NCBI GenBank assembly: GCA_947459855.1
Contig: CANHFL010000026.1
Span: 1-8,564, forward strand
DNA: 8,564 nucleotides
Source of the DNA: Planctomycetaceae bacterium
GTDB lineage: Bacteria > Planctomycetota > Phycisphaerae > Phycisphaerales > SM1A02
Direction: 5' to 3'
The notes under the pieces: model-generated
The model's database searches: none
Seen by the model: only the letters and a program-made list of their open reading frames with translations
Told to the model about the DNA's origin: nothing
In this document: positions 6,767 to 8,564 of the stretch, one piece after another
Position numbering within the stretch: the first letter of the stretch is position 1
Layout: each line of letters starts with the position of its first letter
Made by a program: the position numbers and the translations under genes

Positions 6767-6846
6767 GGGCCAAGCGCAGCGAAAGGTCGCGGCGACCACG
6801 CACTGCCTCTGGGCCACGCGCAGCGAAAGCGCGCGGCAACCACGCG
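6767..6846. repeat. Two-copy imperfect direct repeat, 36-bp units, 44-bp period
   Basis: Copies at 6767-6802 and 6811-6846 match at 31 of 36 bases by eye; both contain GCGCAGCGAAAG. Read on the minus strand each encodes nearly the same 12 residues (CVVAATFRCAWP and RVVAARFRCAWP), but the 44-bp offset puts them in different frames. The first copy also contains the palindrome GGTCGC-g-GCGACC (6785-6797). Confidence 0.6.
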
Positions 6847-6893
6847 ACGGCCTTCTCCTGAACGCCGCCGAGCGATGCGATGCGCCCCTCCCG

Positions 6894-7322
6894 TCAGCGC
6901 CCCGCGCGCCCACCGCGCCCACGGCCATCCTGCGGGCCGCGATCGTTCATCGACCCCGGGCCGGGACCCGGACCCATGCCCTGCCCGCCCTGCGGCTGCA
7001 TCGCGGGCCCCTGCGGACCCTGCGGGCCGGGGCCGGGCATCCCCTGCGCCATCGGCCTGTTCGGCATCGGCTGCGCCATGCGAGGCCCGTCCATGCGGCG
7101 GCGCATCATCTCGTCCTGTGCCGAACCCTTGCCGATCCCGATGCCGATCAGAAGGATGAGCACGCCGAGCGCGATCCACAAGCAGGTGCGGATCCGGCGC
7201 ACGCGCTTCTCCAGCGTCTCGAGCCGCGCCGCGCACGGGCAGGTGGCGGGGCAGCCGGTGCAGCACGAGGTGCCCTGGCAGCAGGCGGAGGTGGCGGACG
7301 CGTTGGCGGCGGGGTCGGTCAT
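6894..7322 (-). CDS. Small membrane protein: Cys-cluster head, one TM helix, Met/Gly/Pro-rich tail
   Basis: I do not recognise this 142-residue protein. Its N-terminus holds seven Cys between residues 14 and 30 (CC-x4-CC-x2-C-x3-C-x-C). A short charged, possibly helical stretch (31-45) ending in Arg-Arg-Ile-Arg follows. One hydrophobic helix (about 47-64) is next, then a low-complexity tail rich in Gly, Pro, Gln and Met (Met at 72, 73, 77, 82, 86, 91, 95, 108, 116, 125) that ends Arg/Gly-rich. The positive charges before the helix predict a cytoplasmic Cys head and an external tail. Cys clusters and spaced Met residues are both known metal ligands, so metal binding is a hypothesis only. The ATG at 7322 has GGAG 9 nt upstream (7335-7332); the frame is open far upstream, but only as a shadow of the divergent gene. 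It is divergent from the PLP decarboxylase across 57 bp. Confidence 0.7.
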   Translation of the reverse strand: MTDPAANASATSACCQGTSCCTGCPATCPCAARLETLEKRVRRIRTCLWIALGVLILLIGIGIGKGSAQDEMMRRRMDGPRMAQPMPNRPMAQGMPGPGPQGPQGPAMQPQGGQGMGPGPGPGSMNDRGPQDGRGRGGRAGR

Positions 7323-7379
7323 GGTGTGTTTCTCCGCGTACAGTTTGCCCGACCGCGCGTCGCGGGACAAACCAACGCC
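7323..7379. promoter_or_regulatory. Divergent promoter region with imperfect 30-bp inverted repeat
   Basis: The spacer between the leftward membrane-protein gene and the rightward decarboxylase gene holds an inverted repeat. GTTTG (7343-7347) pairs with CAAAC (7368-7372), and CCCGAC (7348-7353) pairs with GTCG-c-GG (7359-7365) around the centre CGCGC. Rightward, TACAGT (7339-7344) could be a -10 box overlapping the left arm. Leftward, TTGTCC and CAAACT with a 17-bp spacer are weak -35/-10 candidates lying within the dyad. A regulator binding here could control both genes; this is inferred. Confidence 0.45.

Positions 7380-8564
<1,185 letters not shown>

Noticed and set aside
5025..6839. A 604-residue minus-strand open frame opposite the dehydrogenase
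   Set aside because: It is antisense to a motif-supported gene and starts inside the repeat region; shadow.

Overview
The window is GC-rich throughout, with strong G/C preference at codon third positions, and looks like ordinary bacterial chromosome carrying six protein genes, two of them cut by the window ends. The long-form quinolinate synthase, the IspE variant (Met-His-Pro where most relatives have Gly-Tyr-His), the M3 oligoendopeptidase and a large AsmA-like protein together suggest a Planctomycetota lineage, perhaps Phycisphaerae. That placement is an inference from protein style and was not tested by any search.

Left block (1-3528): nadA and, 4 bp behind it, a large AsmA-like membrane-anchored protein run leftward as an apparent two-gene operon. 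ispE runs rightward. The two start codons are only 40 bp apart, and each is preceded at exactly 7 nt by a TANNNT box, which suggests two interleaved promoters giving leaderless mRNAs.

Middle block (3529-6455): a cytosolic M3-family zinc oligoendopeptidase, then a saccharopine dehydrogenase / lysine dehydrogenase-like oxidoreductase with its own Shine-Dalgarno. Both point rightward and could be cotranscribed.

Right block (6456-8564): a 438-bp stretch without a confident gene starts with three stem-loops in a row. It then holds a leftward, coding-like but apparently broken reading frame and a 36-bp direct repeat. After it comes a small leftward membrane protein with a Cys-cluster head and a Met/Gly/Pro-rich tail. 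This is divergently paired, across a 57-bp spacer containing an imperfect 30-bp inverted repeat, with a PLP-dependent aromatic-L-amino-acid-decarboxylase-family enzyme that runs off the right edge.

The identified genes (NAD biosynthesis, isoprenoid biosynthesis, peptide turnover, amino-acid metabolism) are housekeeping or metabolic and do not form one pathway. I see no phage, IS element, CRISPR array, tRNA or rRNA, and no convincing new multi-gene system. The least explained items are the Cys/Met membrane protein, the structured 6456-6893 region and the overlapping leaderless promoter pair.
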